This document shows positions 15,248-22,585 of a stretch of 64,000 bases of DNA, piece by piece (positions within the stretch are counted from its first letter, which is position 1; the number at the start of each line of letters is the position of its first letter). The position numbers were made by a program, and so were the translations under genes. Source of the stretch: a virus; the IMG/VR virus record IMGVR_UViG_3300033149_002633, positions 1 to 64,000 of that record; one strand, 5' to 3'. The notes under the pieces are model-generated. The model did not search any database and was not told the DNA's origin. It saw only the letters and a list, made by a program, of their open reading frames with translations.

Positions 15248-15730
15248 ATGTCTAAATGGAAAAAAGTCGTCTCTTCTGTAATAGATAAGAAGAATACTAT
15301 TGAAATAAAGAATTATATTCATTGGAGAGTAAAAGGGAATAAAATAACAACAGAAAAGATTTTGAATGGTTTAACACATTTAATTAAATTGAAAGATAAA
15401 GATTATCCAATAAAAAGATTAGATTCTTTTAGCATCCCAGATAATATATATGTTACTGTAGCCAACTCTGGACTTTTAGTAGTATATGTCTATAATTCTA
15501 TTCCTAAAAGAGTTTTCTGGGATGATATTCTAAATGATATGAAAATATTTTTCAATAAAAGACCAATGTTTAGAGATATGAGACTTACAGAAGAAGGTTT
15601 TTTAGTCTCATTTTTAATAAAGACCAGAGAAGATGTCTCTATTGATGACTTATATTATATAGAAAGAAGCGAATACCTCGATTTTCTATCCTCTCGTAAA
15701 GATAAGGCTGGGAAACCCCAGCCTTATTAA
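15248..15730 (+). CDS. Hypothetical alpha/beta protein (160 aa)
   Basis: A GGGGG ribosome site lies about 15 bases before ATG 15248. Predicted mixed alpha/beta with strands NIYVTVANSGLLVVYVYN. Its last codons (KAGKPQPY) form one arm of a strong hairpin (15702-15727), so coding and transcript end overlap. Function unknown. Confidence 0.72.
   Translation: MSKWKKVVSSVIDKKNTIEIKNYIHWRVKGNKITTEKILNGLTHLIKLKDKDYPIKRLDSFSIPDNIYVTVANSGLLVVYVYNSIPKRVFWDDILNDMKIFFNKRPMFRDMRLTEEGFLVSFLIKTREDVSIDDLYYIERSEYLDFLSSRKDKAGKPQPY
15702..15727 (+). terminator. 11-bp hairpin at end of 15248 gene
   Basis: ATAAGGCTGGG and CCCAGCCTTAT flank a 4-base loop. It is one of the most stable stems in the window and sits between the 15248 gene and the next promoter. 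It overlaps the last codons and stop. No long T-run follows, so it may be an RNA-stabilising 3' end rather than a true terminator. Confidence 0.6.
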
Positions 15731-15749
15731 GATGTTAAACGTTAGAAGG

Positions 15750-15768
15750 TTTCGAAACCTTTAAATAT
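15750..15768 (+). promoter_or_regulatory. Strong promoter of regulatory operon
   Basis: TTTCGAAACCTTTAAATAT is the same BRE-TATA form as at 5121-5138. The ATG at 15791 lies about 28 bases from the TATA centre, so the mRNA is probably leaderless. The operator at 15775-15789 sits between TATA and ATG. Confidence 0.8.
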
Positions 15769-15774
15769 TGTTTT

Positions 15775-15789
15775 GTAATATTGTATTAC
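15775..15789. promoter_or_regulatory. Operator GTAATATTGTATTAC ahead of HTH gene
   Basis: One mismatch from the GTAATACTGTATTAC palindrome at 9978. The centre (15782) is 19.5 bases from the TTTAAA centre, the same spacing as at the two other promoters. It ends one base before the start codon of an HTH protein, the classic layout for autoregulation. Confidence 0.75.
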
Positions 15790-15790
15790 G

Positions 15791-16468
15791 ATGACACCAT
15801 ACAACATATTTAAAGAATTTACGCTTCCAACTCGTAGTCAGTTGGTGTTGTTAAAAGAAAAGTCATTTTTGACTGTAGAAGACGTATCGAAAATATTTGG
15901 ATATAGTAAAGAGACTATACGGAAGAGAATAAGAGAAGGAGATATACCAGCTAAGCGGGAAGTTACAAAATATTTGATACCATCTAAAGCTGTATATGAT
16001 AAAACTTCAACGTTGCTTACTGCTCTGAAAAATATGGAGATAGAAACAACAATAGTTCCAGAGATATACAATAGAGTATTCTATAAAGCAACAATACAAC
16101 ATCCAATAGATTTTACAATAAAGAATGAAGAAATTGTAATAATATTTGACGTAAATATAAAGAAAGAGACTACTCACTTTACGACTTTTGCATTAACTAT
16201 TCTTTATGTAAATGGAGAAAAACCAAGTATATCTGGTGATAATATCATAGCAACTATACATGTATTCTTTGACATTGATAATTCTGTTACTGGATTAGAG
16301 ATAGAGAAAATGTGGGACAAAGAGAATAGATTTGATTATTCTCATACTCCAAAAGTCATAAGTAGAAAGTGGAGAACAGTCATATATTGGATAATCAATA
16401 CATTTGTCTTGAAATTCTATAATACGGAGGATGAAAAATTTGTTAGAGAAAGAGAGATTAATAGTTAG
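15791..16468 (+). CDS. HTH DNA-binding protein, likely autoregulated
   Basis: Residues about 24-60 (FLTVEDVSKIFGYSKETIRKRIREGDIP) form a MerR/excisionase-type helix-turn-helix with the typical IPAKREVTKYLIPSKAV continuation. The remaining ~165 residues are beta-rich and unassigned (VVIIFDVNIKKETTHF), possibly a dimer or ligand domain. Starts at ATG 15791 on a probably leaderless transcript, with the shared palindrome between TATA and ATG. It is the best candidate for the protein that reads that palindrome; the RHH protein next door is the alternative. Confidence 0.75.
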   Translation: MTPYNIFKEFTLPTRSQLVLLKEKSFLTVEDVSKIFGYSKETIRKRIREGDIPAKREVTKYLIPSKAVYDKTSTLLTALKNMEIETTIVPEIYNRVFYKATIQHPIDFTIKNEEIVIIFDVNIKKETTHFTTFALTILYVNGEKPSISGDNIIATIHVFFDIDNSVTGLEIEKMWDKENRFDYSHTPKVISRKWRTVIYWIINTFVLKFYNTEDEKFVREREINS

Positions 16469-16823
16469 GACAATACGTTTCCCAGACGAGATACGTGATT
16501 ACTTTGATTTGCGTGGTATTAGAATGAGTACTGTAATAAGGGATAGTCTTGATATGGAAATAACACTAGAAGAAGTCAAAAAATATGATGAGATTTATAG
16601 AGAATTTGGTGTTCCTAAAAGCATTAGATTGACAGATAAAGACGTTGCTAAGCTGAAACAAGAAGCTTTTATCTTGGATACTCAAATTAGAGGAAAAACT
16701 ATAGGATATACTTCATTATTGAGGTATAAAATAATCAAGTATTTTCATGAAGAAAATATGGAATATGATATCGATTATGGCAAGATAGAACAATTAAGAG
16801 AACAATTGGGGGAATTAAAATGA
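16440..16823 (+). CDS. Ribbon-helix-helix regulator
   Basis: The N-terminal part (IVRTIRFPDEIRDYF, IRMSTVIRDSLDMEI) fits a ribbon-helix-helix DNA-binding domain: strand VRTIRF, then two helices. A basic C-terminal half follows. A frame from ATG 16431 exists, but GGAGG at 16426-16430 touches that ATG; the TTG at 16440 is better spaced, so the start is uncertain by three codons. Overlaps the HTH gene by 29 bases. Likely a repressor. Confidence 0.68.
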   Translation: MLEKERLIVRTIRFPDEIRDYFDLRGIRMSTVIRDSLDMEITLEEVKKYDEIYREFGVPKSIRLTDKDVAKLKQEAFILDTQIRGKTIGYTSLLRYKIIKYFHEENMEYDIDYGKIEQLREQLGELK

Positions 16824-17158
16824 ATGAAGAATATGAAATTGAAGAAGGTTATATAGAAATAAAAAATGATAATGATGTTCCTATCAGTAAGGAGTTGTTA
16901 AATACGATATTAGATATTATCTCAAAGTGGGTCGAGAAAGAAGATTGGACTTCTTTTAAGATTCAATATAAGAAGATAAAAGATAATGAAGGACAAAAAA
17001 TGTCTGGTAGATACGTGTTTGGAACTTGTGCTGATAGTGGAATATTTTTGACTGCAGATAATATATTAGAGGATTTACAACAAATAGATTGGAAGAAAAA
17101 TACTAATAAATATATAAAAAGGGATGAAAAAAATGGCGACAAAGAAAGAACTAGCTGA
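16820..17158 (+). CDS. Hypothetical acidic protein (112 aa)
   Basis: GGGGG lies before ATG 16820, which overlaps the previous TGA. Acidic N-terminus (NEEYEIEEGYIEIKND), then helix and a GTCADSGIFLTADN segment. Last 26 bases overlap the next gene. Family unknown. Confidence 0.7.
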   Translation: MNEEYEIEEGYIEIKNDNDVPISKELLNTILDIISKWVEKEDWTSFKIQYKKIKDNEGQKMSGRYVFGTCADSGIFLTADNILEDLQQIDWKKNTNKYIKRDEKNGDKERTS

Positions 17159-17543
17159 AATAAAAGAAAAAGGTGTGCTTGAGTTCCTCGCAGAACAGAA
17201 ATCGAAGTTAGAAAGGGAAGATATAAATGGCGACATCATAGATGCTCTCTATGAAGACGAAGAAGTAAAAAGACTTATCTTACGTGCTAATGAGCTAAAG
17301 AAGGAGTTAAAAAGTATAGAAACTACACTTAAGGAAGTCGATAAAATAGCTCTTGATGCTCTTAAGAGACGTAAAATAAAGAAAGCTGAAACATCAACGT
17401 TTAAACTCACTTTAGTTCAACAGACAAGATATGAGCTGGATAAACAATCATTACAAGAGTTCTTATCTATCAATGGTAAGACTTTAGAAGAGTTTCAGAC
17501 AGAGAAGGAAGTGACATATATTAGGAGGACTATCAAGAAATGA
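17133..17543 (+). CDS. Coiled-coil protein, Gp157-like in layout
   Basis: The start is ATG 17133 (MATKKELAEIKEK). Long helices (EEVKRLILRANELKKELKSIETTLKE) are followed by a short strand region (AETSTFKLTLVQQTRYELD) and a helix. This coil plus beta-tail layout recalls Siphovirus Gp157-type proteins, but similarity is not certain. Downstream of the two regulators in the same operon. Confidence 0.65.
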   Translation: MATKKELAEIKEKGVLEFLAEQKSKLEREDINGDIIDALYEDEEVKRLILRANELKKELKSIETTLKEVDKIALDALKRRKIKKAETSTFKLTLVQQTRYELDKQSLQEFLSINGKTLEEFQTEKEVTYIRRTIKK

Positions 17544-17749
17544 GTTTGTCAGATACTTTATATCTTTTCTTTCTTTTTTTCAGTGGAATTATGGCTATAC
17601 AAGGGTTTTATGCTGTTCTATATAACTTATTAGAAAAAGATAAAATCTTGAAAGTATCTACAGAAAAAGAGTATAGAATTAGTTTTTTATGGCAATTTTT
17701 ATGGTTTATTTTTTGGTCTATTAGTTTTTTCTTTATTTATGCATCTTAG
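17540..17749 (+). CDS. Small membrane protein with two TM segments
   Basis: 69 residues with hydrophobic segments at about 5-28 and 47-67, separated by a charged loop (EKDKILKVSTEKEYR). Start overlaps the previous stop by four bases (ATGA). Its 3' end overlaps the convergent C2H2 gene by 17 bases. Holin-like size and topology, but the position in a regulatory operon argues for another role. Confidence 0.65.
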   Translation: MSLSDTLYLFFLFFSGIMAIQGFYAVLYNLLEKDKILKVSTEKEYRISFLWQFLWFIFWSISFFFIYAS

Positions 17750-17960
17750 TTTTATGCATTGATAAACCTCGTTTAGAGCTAAACTCTCTTCCACAAATAT
17801 CACATATGATTTTGTTACATTTACATTCTATTATAGAATTATTCTCTAATACTACAGTTGTATCTACAGAAGTGTCTGTAATTTTTGAAACGGTAAATGG
17901 TATTTTGACTATTTTCTCTTCTTTTTCTTTCTTTTTTAGATTTTTAAACCATTTTAACAT
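17733..17960 (-). CDS. Classical C2H2 zinc-finger protein (75 aa)
   Basis: The C-terminus is a textbook C2H2 finger: C53-x2-C56-x12-H69-x4-H74 (CDICGREF, then RGLSMHKTKMH). The N-terminus is strongly basic (KWFKNLKKKEKEEK) and C46/C48 add a possible second site. Such single-finger proteins occur in archaeal viruses and are usually taken as transcription regulators. Its start lies 17 bases inside the winged-helix gene upstream, so the two are co-expressed. Confidence 0.82.
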   Translation of the reverse strand: MLKWFKNLKKKEKEEKIVKIPFTVSKITDTSVDTTVVLENNSIIECKCNKIICDICGREFSSKRGLSMHKTKMHK

Positions 17961-18318
17961 TATTTCTCACCTTTTGTTCTCTTGCTTTCTTTATTGGTCT
18001 TAATTTTGTTCTTTTTGATGTCTTGATTTTACCAGACAAAATGGCTTCTTTTGTTTCAAAGTATTTCTTTTCTTTTTTCGGATTTATTCTATAGACTGGA
18101 ACTTGGGGATTATTTTTATCATATTTCTCTTCTAACACTCCAGCTACATGAAGTGGATTAAGATGATGATGTATAGTCGAAGCTACTTTTTGAGCTCGTT
18201 GAGACAATTCTTTGACGCTCCAATATTGATATTGACCATTTTCGTCTTTTTCTTCAAGACAATTAAATACAATCATCTTAGTTTGTTCTTTTTGGACTTC
18301 TCCGTTGTTTAATGGCAT
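17944..18318 (-). CDS. Winged-helix transcription regulator (124 aa)
   Basis: Start ATG 18318 has GGTGATTTAA. Residues 12-75 give an ArsR/MarR-like winged helix (MIVFNCLEEKDENGQY, WSVKELSQRAQKVASTIHHHL, then wing VPVYRINPKK). The C-terminus is highly basic (KTSKRTKLRPIKKAREQK). Co-transcribed with the C2H2 gene. Confidence 0.72.
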   Translation of the reverse strand: MPLNNGEVQKEQTKMIVFNCLEEKDENGQYQYWSVKELSQRAQKVASTIHHHLNPLHVAGVLEEKYDKNNPQVPVYRINPKKEKKYFETKEAILSGKIKTSKRTKLRPIKKAREQKVRNNVKMV

Positions 18319-18390
18319 TTAAATCACCCTATTTAAAGATATTGAACATTTCTATATAAATGTATCGTCTTAAACATTTCGAAAAAGGGT

Positions 18391-18747
18391 TTAAAATAAA
18401 AGTCCTATCTCTATTATTATTTGTAGTGTAAGAGAACCTATAGATTTAACAGAAATATCTATATTGTCTAAAGTCATACCTTTTAATGACATTTTGTCTT
18501 TAATCAAATCTTTAATATTAGATATATCTTCGATGTCTATAATTACTTGTCGAGTATGTTCATTAGTTAAATCTATTTGGATATCTAATTCTTCTTTATG
18601 TGTTGCTGGTGTACATTCATTCCCATCATCGTATAGGTAATTATCGTAGGACAATGACAAATTTTTTATTATTAGGTTATTGTCATTACAAAAGTTTAAG
18701 AGTATATCAAAAACTTCTCCTATTGTTTTGTTTTGTGTATAAATCAT
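18391..18747 (-). CDS. Hypothetical protein, 118 aa
   Basis: ATG 18747 is preferred because GGTGTG sits five bases upstream; a GTG two codons earlier overlaps that site. Predicted alpha/beta with strands HTRQVIIDIEDI and SLTLQIIIEIGLLF. Ends close to the MazG gene and probably belongs to its operon. Family unknown. Confidence 0.66.
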   Translation of the reverse strand: MIYTQNKTIGEVFDILLNFCNDNNLIIKNLSLSYDNYLYDDGNECTPATHKEELDIQIDLTNEHTRQVIIDIEDISNIKDLIKDKMSLKGMTLDNIDISVKSIGSLTLQIIIEIGLLF

Positions 18748-18749
18748 TT

Positions 18750-19061
18750 TCACACCTTTTTATTTCCATGTTTATATCCACGAGATTTATTTATCTCAAG
18801 TTTATGTAATATCTCTTTTTCAATATCAATCTTAAGACCAGAGCAAAGGTCTAATATCCTTATCATGATGTCAGCTAATTCTACTTTGAATTTGTCAAAG
18901 TCATTGTTTCTAAATTCTTCTAAAGCTTCAGATGATTCACTTACTATTAGCATCAGTTTTGTTGGTATAAATGTTTCTTGTTCCCATGCATCTTCTGGTA
19001 TTATCCACCCATTCATATCGTTTATTTCCCTTATTTTATTCATTATTTTGTTCAAATGCAT
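18750..19061 (-). CDS. MazG-like nucleotide pyrophosphohydrolase
   Basis: 103 residues with the helical MazG pattern. The metal-binding acids lie in ESSE (42-45) and ELAD (61-64), the ExxE and ExxD pair of the family, and NKSRGYKHG near the end is the usual C-terminal motif. These enzymes hydrolyse NTPs or dNTPs to the monophosphate plus pyrophosphate. Viral copies are thought to alter nucleotide pools or alarmone levels. GGTGATAAT precedes ATG 19061. Confidence 0.8.
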   Translation of the reverse strand: MHLNKIMNKIREINDMNGWIIPEDAWEQETFIPTKLMLIVSESSEALEEFRNNDFDKFKVELADIMIRILDLCSGLKIDIEKEILHKLEINKSRGYKHGNKKV

Positions 19062-19109
19062 ATTATCACCTTTTAAACCTATTGAACCTTTCTATATAAA
19101 TTTATTGTT

Positions 19110-19237
19110 TAAAAATAGATAAGGAAAGAGCATGAGGGAGGTGAAAAATAATGGAATTTTTCGAAATCTAAGTGTAAGCCTCATGCTCGTATATGGAGGT
19201 ATTACGTGGTGTAGAGGTGTATGATAAATAATTTTCC
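19110..19237 (-). ncRNA. Candidate small RNA or structured leader
   Basis: Leftward promoter at 19261-19280 has no gene for 200 bases. The transcript would contain GGAGG/CCTCC and then a perfect 10-bp stem, GAGCATGAGG pairing with CCTCATGCTC (19128-19137 with 19179-19188), followed by a pyrimidine-rich end (CTCTTTCCTTATCTATTTTT on the minus strand). Either a stand-alone small RNA or a regulatory leader for the MazG operon. Confidence 0.5.
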
Positions 19238-19260
19238 TCCAGAAATAATATGGTTTTAAT

Positions 19261-19280
19261 ATTTTTAAAGTTTTCGAAAG
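19261..19280 (-). promoter_or_regulatory. Orphan archaeal promoter facing left
   Basis: Minus strand reads CTTTCGAAAACTTTAAAAAT, a consensus match. Expected start near 19237, inside the gap between the 19327 and 19061 genes. Confidence 0.65.
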
Positions 19281-19326
19281 CTCGGACATGGAAATTTTTT
19301 GTGGAAAATTTTTAAAAGAAAAGAAA

Positions 19327-19581
19327 TTAACGTCTATAAGGTTTCATGTAGTAAATTCCTTCTTGACGTAATTTCTTTTCTTTTATAAGTAAAACGAGAG
19401 CTGTTTCAAGGTCAGAATATTTGGTATAAGGATAAAATCTACGACCATTAATTAATCTGTGTATTTCTTTGATAGTAAGGGAATAACTATGTCCTTCGAA
19501 AACTCGTAAGATATTCTTTTTTATTTTTAGTATATGTCTTTCTTCTTTAGAGATGACTTGGTCATTTCTTAATGGCATCAT
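19327..19581 (-). CDS. Small winged-helix protein (84 aa)
   Basis: Residues 15-80 read as a winged helix (HILKIKKNILRVFEG, SLTIKEIHRLINGRRFYPY, LETALVLLIKEKKLRQEG, then strand IYYMKPYRR). Start overlaps the PolB stop by ATGA, so it is translated with PolB and may regulate or accompany it. Confidence 0.7.
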   Translation of the reverse strand: MMPLRNDQVISKEERHILKIKKNILRVFEGHSYSLTIKEIHRLINGRRFYPYTKYSDLETALVLLIKEKKLRQEGIYYMKPYRR

Positions 19582-22286
19582 AATCCCTCAAAATTTAGTT
19601 TTGTTTGAACTCTTTTTTTCTTCTTTACGCTATCTTTGATAGGATTTACTAATTGGTTATAGACACTACGAAGTATGTTAATATATTCATCTGGATTGAT
19701 ATCTTTCTTACTTGCAAGTTCAACTGGAAGAACTTCTTTCCTTGTTTGTTTTTTAGATTGTTTAAAAGTATATATGAATTCGATAACAGTACCCTTTTTT
19801 ATGAGAAGATTCTCATCTATAGGTTGGCTACTGTTATTACGTATAGCTTCTACTAATTTTTCTGCAGCTTGGACTTGAGGAGGATTTGATTTATAATTCT
19901 TAAGTGTATTTGACATAGTAATTTTGATAGAATAATCACTTATATCTCCAAATCTGTTTTTTATTGCTTTTTCATAGTCATTTAACGAAGTCTCGAGTTT
20001 GTTGATAAGACATGGAATATCAGACGGTTTTCTCAGAGTTTCTTCTATTATTTTAGTCCATTTCTCAAATGCATCTCGTATGATTTTTGGTATATGTTTT
20101 TTCTTTCCTACTAATCCAGCAATAATTATATTTGTTTTACCGTTAGGTTTCTTTTCAACTATCAAATAGTTCTTCTTTTCTGACAAAACTATTGCATATC
20201 CCCTTTCTTCTATGGCTAAATCTACTCCATATCTCTGTTTAATATCCTTTACAAATTCATCCCATCTTTCTTCTGTAACATTTATGAGGAAAACACTATC
20301 AGTATCACCATAGATTACTTCTGCTTCATCTTCTGTTTCAAAATAGTCTTTAATAGCCATGATAGTTTGTCTTGCTGTAGCAGTTACACTTTCAGCTGCT
20401 GGACCGCAGAAAAGTGGAAAGACATCGAACCCATAAACACCATAGGAAGCATTGATGATAACTTTTAGATATTGTTCTACTGCTTTATATCCTATAACTT
20501 TATTCTTATTTTTCTTAAAATAATAAACTCTCACATCTTTGATAAAGCCTATGATTGTTGAAGTTAATCCATCAAATTTTTTACAGATATGATGTGTCAT
20601 AGACTTCTCTGTTTCAGTCATATTTTCTTCTTTTAACTTATTGACTGGAAGACTACTTATACTATACACTTTATTATCTTTACATTCTGGATGATTACAA
20701 TTCATTGTGCTGTAACAGATGTTGTTATTGACTATCATAGAAGGATAAAGACTTGCTACGTCAGCTACAAGTAGATTAAAATGACAACCTCTTTTAGGTT
20801 CAAAAACTACTGCTCCAGCAAATTTTTTACCAGTGGCTGATTTTGAATAAATGGGTCCTATTTTCTCTAATTCTTTCTTGTTAATGTTAATCATGTTATA
20901 ATATACCAGTATTCTGCGTGAAAGATTAAGTATAACTGCAGATACATATCTTCTACAAGCACTTTCTAATGTTAATGTTCCTACTCTCATTGTGATAACT
21001 ATTAATTGCATTACAATTTCATTGTCATGAGTAGCTAATTTTAGAACTAATGCATTATCTTGAGCATTATAGTATGCTAATTCTGACATAGATAAATCCG
21101 TAATAGTATTCTCATAGACATATTTTTTCTCATTGAGTAGAGATTCTGTAATATCGTCAAGAGAATTTTTCTCGTATGCAGCTTTGAAAGCATAGTTTTT
21201 GATTGATGGGTTCTTGAAGAACTCATATAAGTCTATGAGGAATTTGTTTTTTATCCCTCTACTCTTTTTTATTACCTCTTTTCCACTATCAATGAATTCA
21301 TTCTTATAACCCCAGATTTTATTTGATTTAACACCTAAATATCTCATCCTTGTATCAAGATAAGGAATATCAAAATCATCTACGTTGAAACCTACGATAA
21401 ATTTCTGTGGAAGACCACATAGATAAGATACAACATCTTTTAACATTTCTCTTTCGTTATCATATTCTCTAATGATGTGGTTTTCATGTTTCTTATTGAA
21501 ACCTTTATCTATTCTTTTTCTCATTTCGTCTGATAAAATAAATGTTAAGTGATGTATATTGTCTTCCTTATACCAGCTTAATGTGACTGAAGATATAGGT
21601 GCTACTGCAGTATAAGCATCTATAGCATCTCTATAGTTGAAATCACACTCGATATCTATTGCTAATATATGTTCTTTAAAGACTGGAAATGGTGTAGTGA
21701 ATAATGATATTGCCCAATCAAAAGCTTTCTTTGGCATTTTTCCTTTATATTTCTCTATTTCTGGGATAGTATAGATTGGATGGCTTCTTATTTTTTCCCA
21801 ATCTAATTCTGGTTCAAGTGTTTCGATGTTATATGGCATTCCTAAAGTATAATCATTATCAAAATTGAATACATCAGCATAAGGTATATGGTTATTATAC
21901 ACAAATTCTGGTGCTATGAGCTGACTTAGACCAGTATATTTCTTGTTTGTGATAAAGTTTGGATTAGTTGTGCATACTTTAGTTAGCATGATTGGTTCTC
22001 TTGACCTTGGGTGTATCTTTTTAACTCTCTCGACTTTTACTACTTTTGATGCATTCCAGACGAATTTCTTAGACAATGGAGATTTTATTACATATCTATA
22101 TTTTTGTACTTTATCTATATTCATTATTTGTGATGGTGTAAGTACTGTATAGAAATATGGGTAATGTCCTTCTGTTTTCTTAATTTCTGTTATTTTTCCA
22201 GTTTTATCATCCCAAAATAATAATATTTGTCCATTACTTTCCTTTTCACCTTTTGGATATTTCGTTGATATTAACCAATTCGTCAT
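19578..22286 (-). CDS. polB: DNA polymerase, family B
   Basis: 902 residues, all key motifs present. Proofreading exonuclease: DIE at 211-213, NVDDFD at 301-306, YNAQD at 406-410. Polymerase: motif A DVASLYPS at 509-516, motif B KVIINASYG at 608-616, motif C YGDTDS at 659-664, KKNY at 704-707. A His/Cys stretch at about 525-570 (CYSTMNCNHPEC, HHICKK) between motifs A and B is an insertion that may bind metal. Replicates the viral genome, presumably with the primase-helicase at 23617. The C-terminal 40 residues are basic, with QTKLNFEGL at the end resembling a PCNA-binding peptide (Q-x-x-L-x-x-F). Confidence 0.95.
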   Translation of the reverse strand: MTNWLISTKYPKGEKESNGQILLFWDDKTGKITEIKKTEGHYPYFYTVLTPSQIMNIDKVQKYRYVIKSPLSKKFVWNASKVVKVERVKKIHPRSREPIMLTKVCTTNPNFITNKKYTGLSQLIAPEFVYNNHIPYADVFNFDNDYTLGMPYNIETLEPELDWEKIRSHPIYTIPEIEKYKGKMPKKAFDWAISLFTTPFPVFKEHILAIDIECDFNYRDAIDAYTAVAPISSVTLSWYKEDNIHHLTFILSDEMRKRIDKGFNKKHENHIIREYDNEREMLKDVVSYLCGLPQKFIVGFNVDDFDIPYLDTRMRYLGVKSNKIWGYKNEFIDSGKEVIKKSRGIKNKFLIDLYEFFKNPSIKNYAFKAAYEKNSLDDITESLLNEKKYVYENTITDLSMSELAYYNAQDNALVLKLATHDNEIVMQLIVITMRVGTLTLESACRRYVSAVILNLSRRILVYYNMININKKELEKIGPIYSKSATGKKFAGAVVFEPKRGCHFNLLVADVASLYPSMIVNNNICYSTMNCNHPECKDNKVYSISSLPVNKLKEENMTETEKSMTHHICKKFDGLTSTIIGFIKDVRVYYFKKNKNKVIGYKAVEQYLKVIINASYGVYGFDVFPLFCGPAAESVTATARQTIMAIKDYFETEDEAEVIYGDTDSVFLINVTEERWDEFVKDIKQRYGVDLAIEERGYAIVLSEKKNYLIVEKKPNGKTNIIIAGLVGKKKHIPKIIRDAFEKWTKIIEETLRKPSDIPCLINKLETSLNDYEKAIKNRFGDISDYSIKITMSNTLKNYKSNPPQVQAAEKLVEAIRNNSSQPIDENLLIKKGTVIEFIYTFKQSKKQTRKEVLPVELASKKDINPDEYINILRSVYNQLVNPIKDSVKKKKRVQTKLNFEGL

Positions 22287-22315
22287 ATTCTCTCCTCTTC
22301 AAAGTAAAAATAGAA

Positions 22316-22546
22316 TTAGGTAAAGTATATTATAATTTGTTTTATTGTAAATACTGTCATAAGTGCTACCACAAAGAATATTAAAATGTATAATATGAAT
22401 ATTGCTAATATTAGTAGTAATAATCTACTTATACCTAATTCTTCAATATCTATATCTGGTTTCAGTTTTATTTCTAAACCAAATACGAACAACCATAGTG
22501 TTGTTGTTATGGAAATATACAATGATAACAATGTTATGTGTATCAT
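22316..22546 (-). CDS. Small membrane protein with two TM segments (76 aa)
   Basis: Hydrophobic segments at about 3-22 and 42-68 with a charged loop (EIKLKPDIDIEE). ATG 22546 lies about 25 bases from the TATA centre, so the mRNA is probably leaderless. Function unknown; ends 30 bases before PolB starts. Confidence 0.62.
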   Translation of the reverse strand: MIHITLLSLYISITTTLWLFVFGLEIKLKPDIDIEELGISRLLLLILAIFILYILIFFVVALMTVFTIKQIIIYFT

Positions 22547-22568
22547 AATTTAAAATATTCAATAGTGT

Positions 22569-22585
22569 ATTTAAACCTTTCGAAA
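22569..22585 (-). promoter_or_regulatory. Archaeal promoter for 22546 and PolB
   Basis: Minus strand reads TTTCGAAAGGTTTAAATA, the window consensus. It sits against the stop codon of the methyltransferase gene. Confidence 0.75.

Noticed and set aside
17540-17749. Holin call for the two-TM protein
   Set aside because: Size and topology fit, but it is in a regulatory operon far from tail genes and no endolysin is visible nearby.
19092-19289. 65-codon frame in the PolB-MazG gap
   Set aside because: Its start codon lies in the promoter element at 19261-19280, so the transcript from that promoter could not contain it, and the product looks random.
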